Shown: positions 61,600 through 64,000 of the stretch, one piece after another | How positions within the stretch are numbered: position 1 is the first letter of the stretch | Layout of the letters: each line of letters begins with the position of its first letter | Source: JBHIKY01 sp042139015 | GTDB lineage: Bacteria > Bacillota > Bacilli > Bacillales > Marinococcaceae | Assembly: GCF_042139015.1 (NCBI RefSeq) | Contig: NZ_JBHIKY010000012.1 | Location: 1-64,000, forward strand | DNA length: 64,000 bases | Direction of reading: 5' to 3' | Program-made: the position numbers and the translations under genes | The notes under the pieces: model-generated | The model's database searches: none | Seen by the model: only the letters and a program-made list of their open reading frames with translations | Told to the model about the DNA's origin: nothing

Positions 61600-62421
61600 T
61601 TAGCCGAGTCTTCCGATTTCATTTACCGCCCGCTCCATGCTCTGGTCATACGTTTGCAGCATACGCTGATTCGATTCAAAGACGCGGTACGCATTCATCA
61701 ATTTCGTCATCGTCTGGTTAGCATCCACGTTCGAACGTTCAATAAAGCCCTGACTGAGGGAGAAGTCAATGTCCTCGTTGCCGACAGCACTTGGAAGCTC
61801 CTCTTCCTCCCCTTCCGGCCGCAGCAGTCCGCTGCCTTCTTTTACAAGATCATTGGCGTTCTCAGCGTAAGCGACTTCGATCTGGCCGACAACGGCGCCG
61901 TCTTCATCAGTTACCGCTCCGTCTTCTGCCACAGTGAAATTCTCATTGCCTACGTCAAGCGGCTCTCCATTCGTGCCGAGTATGTAATAACCGTCACTTG
62001 TCGTTAAAAACCCTTCGCCGTCCACCGTAAAATTCGCATTCCGGGTGTAGCGGGCTTCGCCGTCCTCGTTGGAGGTAGTATAAAAAAGCGCCCCTGCTTC
62101 TCCCTCTTCGTTTTCCGGAAGAGTTACCTGAAGGAGCGCCACATCCGTCGCATTTCCGGTTTCCTGCAGATCACCCTGCGCGAAATTCTGGGTGCGCTCC
62201 TGCATATAGACTCCTGTGGCCATACTTCCGATTTGATTGCTGCGTCCAGGCTGGTTGTTCGCACCCTGGGCCTGCATCAAAAGCTCAGGAAACGTCCGCA
62301 CGGAGGCCTGATCGGCTTTATAGCCGGGGGTATTGATATTGGCAAGGTTATCATTCAACATTTCAGTGCGGCGCTGCTGCGTTAACATGCCGCTTGCTGC
62401 ACCGTAAAATCCTCTCAGCAT
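61600..62421 (-). CDS. flhO: Flagellar basal-body rod protein FlhO
   Basis: The 273-residue partner begins MLRGFYGAASGMLTQQRRTEMLNDNLANINTPGYKAD and ends VDANQTMTKLMNAYRVFESNQRMLQTYDQSMERAVNEIGRLG, both typical for rod/hook proteins. The middle is acidic. ATG at 62421 follows GAGGAGG. With flhP it forms the second rod gene pair next to mbl, as in B. subtilis. Confidence 0.93.
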   Translation of the reverse strand: MLRGFYGAASGMLTQQRRTEMLNDNLANINTPGYKADQASVRTFPELLMQAQGANNQPGRSNQIGSMATGVYMQERTQNFAQGDLQETGNATDVALLQVTLPENEEGEAGALFYTTSNEDGEARYTRNANFTVDGEGFLTTSDGYYILGTNGEPLDVGNENFTVAEDGAVTDEDGAVVGQIEVAYAENANDLVKEGSGLLRPEGEEEELPSAVGNEDIDFSLSQGFIERSNVDANQTMTKLMNAYRVFESNQRMLQTYDQSMERAVNEIGRLG

Positions 62422-62787
62422 CCAGGATCCTCCTCTATAATAAATAGACTCTCAGTATTCAATAACTGTTCATCATTTAATTTTTTTACAGATTCATTTT
62501 CCAGCTGCGCGGACAGGAGATCCGTTATTCTTTCAAATTTTGCTCTTTTTGAATGCTTGGCGGACATCCGGTAGGGCTATTTGCCTAAATGGTGGAGAAA
62601 TTGGCTCTCCTATTGGCTATTAACGGAACGCATGTCCGGCAAATCCGTAAAACGGGCTGTTTGAAGAAAATAGCGGAACCAGTGTCCGCAGACCCTGCCG
62701 CCGTTGCTTCTCAGCCATCACTTCCACAAAAAAGTTAGTAATGTTGAGAAATATAGTTTAGTTATTCCGGGAGTCTAGGACGGACGG
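62422..62787. other. Gap between flhO and mbl with short repeats
   Basis: No gene or clear terminator seen. It contains three TAGCGG-family motifs: GGCGGACATCCGG (62559), TAACGGAACGCATGTCCGGC (62621-62640) and TAGCGGAACCAGTGTCCGCA (62671-62690). Confidence 0.5.
62559..62690 (+). repeat. TAGCGGA-N-TGTCCGCC repeats between flhO and mbl
   Basis: Two direct copies 50 bp apart (62621-62640 and 62671-62690) plus an inverted partial copy at 62559. They share the spacing of the 179-249 pair (51 bp). Confidence 0.6.
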
Positions 62788-63792
62788 TTATACTTTTACT
62801 TTTTTGTTTGTCATTTTATCGAGATTTTCTAAAATAATGCCGGTGCCTTTTGCTACGCAGAGCATCGGGTCCTCGGCGATCATGACCGGGACTCTCAGCT
62901 CATCGGCCAGCAGCTCGTCGATGCCGTTCAAAAGCGCACCGCCTCCGGTTAAGATAACGCCGCGGTCAATAATGTCTGCAGAGAGCTCCGGCGGGGTCAG
63001 TTCAAGCACATTTCTTGCTGCCTGCACGATATGGCTGACTGATTCGGCCAGCGCTTCCTGAATTTCATCTGAGGTTATGTGAATGGTCTTTGGAAGGCCC
63101 TGGATCATGTCACGCCCGCGGATATCGATCGCCTCGCTGCGTCCGCCCGGAGCGACGGTGGCTACTTCTTTTTTAATTCTATCGGCCGTATGCTCCCCGA
63201 TTAACAGCTTAAATTTCTTCTTGATGTAATTCATGATGTCGTAGTTGAACTGGTCTCCTGCGATCTTAATAGAAGAAGCCGTGACGATGTCCCCCATGGA
63301 CAGCACGGCTACATCGGTGGTGCCTCCCCCGATATCAACGACCATGTTGCCGCTTGGCTGAAAGATATCCATGCCGGCTCCGATAGCTGCCACTTTGGGC
63401 TCCTCTTCGATAAAGACATTTTTACTGCCGCTCTTTTCTGCCGCTTCAATAATCGCTTTCTGCTCGACCGACGTAATATTGGTCGGGCAGCAGATCAAGA
63501 TGCGCGGTTTGGACACCATGCTTTTCGCGTTCACCTTCGTTAAAAAATGCTTCAGCATGGCTTCTGTCTGGTCAAAATCCGCGATCACTCCGTCTTTGAG
63601 CGGCCGGAGCGCTACAATATTACCCGGTGTGCGCCCTACCATGCGGAATGCTTCCTGGCCGACCGCCATGACGGTGCCGGACTTTTTTTCAAGTGCGACG
63701 ACCGATGGCTCGTCCAGAACGACCCCCTGGCCTTTAATATGTATCAGAATATTAGCTGTTCCCAAGTCAATCCCGATATCTCTGCTGAACAT
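62788..63792 (-). CDS. mbl: MreB-like cell-shape protein Mbl
   Basis: The 334-residue actin-fold ATPase directs lateral wall synthesis. Motifs: FSRDIGIDLGTANILIHIKGQG (phosphate 1), NMVVDIGGGTTDVAVLSMGDI (phosphate 2) and GVILTGGGALLNGIDELL (adenosine), with full length for the family. ATG at 63792 follows AGGGGG. Its neighbours flhO/flhP confirm Mbl rather than MreB or MreBH. spoIIID, normally upstream, would lie beyond the window end. Confidence 0.95.
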   Translation of the reverse strand: MFSRDIGIDLGTANILIHIKGQGVVLDEPSVVALEKKSGTVMAVGQEAFRMVGRTPGNIVALRPLKDGVIADFDQTEAMLKHFLTKVNAKSMVSKPRILICCPTNITSVEQKAIIEAAEKSGSKNVFIEEEPKVAAIGAGMDIFQPSGNMVVDIGGGTTDVAVLSMGDIVTASSIKIAGDQFNYDIMNYIKKKFKLLIGEHTADRIKKEVATVAPGGRSEAIDIRGRDMIQGLPKTIHITSDEIQEALAESVSHIVQAARNVLELTPPELSADIIDRGVILTGGGALLNGIDELLADELRVPVMIAEDPMLCVAKGTGIILENLDKMTNKKVKV

Positions 63793-63892
63793 GCTGTCAT
63801 ACCCCCTTCGTTAGTAGCGCATCGCGCTAAATTTCCCGTTTTTTCGACAATTTGTAAGCCTTATTTCACGAGTCATAAGTCTCTAATATGAC

Positions 63893-63901
63893 ATTTTACC
63901 A
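63893..63901 (-). promoter_or_regulatory. Extended -10 of mbl promoter
   Basis: Minus-strand TG-G-TAAAAT, about 100 bp before mbl. The -35 is not clear. A G9 run at about 63981-63989 follows further upstream. Confidence 0.45.
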
Positions 63902-64000
63902 CAAACTTTTCCGCATCGGTATACATATATGAGGTTTTTTGATTCTGTTATTTTTTCCTGTCCGGGCTTTTGTATTCATCGGGGGGGGGTTTTTGGAGGA

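Overview
The window reads as chromosome of a Gram-positive, motile, probably halophilic or haloalkaliphilic member of the Bacillaceae. The evidence is the strong AGGAGG-type ribosome binding sites with frequent TTG/GTG starts, very acidic secreted proteins, several S-layer (SLH) wall proteins, and the Bacillus-type block mbl-flhO-flhP-epuA-fabZ. No rRNA, tRNA or CRISPR array was seen.

Region 1 (1-16700) is carbohydrate uptake and breakdown. The intact locus (6388-16247) has a lipoprotein sugar-binding protein, a GH31 glycosidase broken by one frameshift, a YesS-type membrane AraC regulator, two LplB/LplC-type permeases and a YesL-type membrane protein. A decayed and rearranged second copy of parts of this locus (340-2349) carries a short inverted segment and leads into a truncated second binding protein and an intact GH42 beta-galactosidase. 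The binding-protein gene, the GH31 gene and the permease operon share a promoter/operator layout (CCCATG-N-TA over the -10, then a GCGC operator). A group II intron 5' fragment lies just after a terminator (5018), and an IS1182-like relic follows.

Region 2 (16700-19700) holds small hypothetical genes, then csrA-hag (flagellin) with a sigma-D-like promoter before csrA and CsrA-type binding sites in the hag leader. Region 3 (19700-24773) is a LacI-type repressor with a perfect 22-bp palindromic operator, a GH13_18 phosphorylase that looks closer to glucosylglycerate phosphorylases than to true sucrose phosphorylases, a sodium/solute symporter and an unknown protein. Region 4 (24774-28771) has an AT-rich 1.2-kb islet between long direct repeats, small membrane proteins, a degenerate SGNH protein and a DUF1643 protein.

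Region 5 (28768-43706) is an AT-rich exopolysaccharide cluster on the minus strand: chain-length regulator/tyrosine kinase pair, LCP ligase, PHP phosphatase, EpsC/CapD dehydratase, flippase, a PAPS-type sulfotransferase, one GT4, the initiating sugar transferase, two GNAT-fold proteins, a Wzy/O-antigen-ligase-like protein, an EpsN aminotransferase and a decayed cysQ. A sulfated, bacillosamine-type glycan is the likely product.

Region 6 (43914-58964) is cell-wall biology: a 1,000-residue acidic S-layer protein, an NlpC/P60-SLH hydrolase, an S8 protease-SLH protein, a four-repeat peptidoglycan-binding NlpC/P60 enzyme and an SLH-lipoprotein-like protein. Region 7 (59032-63792) is fabZ, epuA, flhP, flhO and mbl.

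The most unusual signal is a set of three non-coding, GC-rich arrays (53006-53165, 56526-56975, 59766-60350) in which a TTTC(C) anchor recurs almost exactly every 20-21 bp, always on the plus strand. The two larger arrays also contain higher-order tandem repeats of about 183 and 204 bp. I do not recognise this element.
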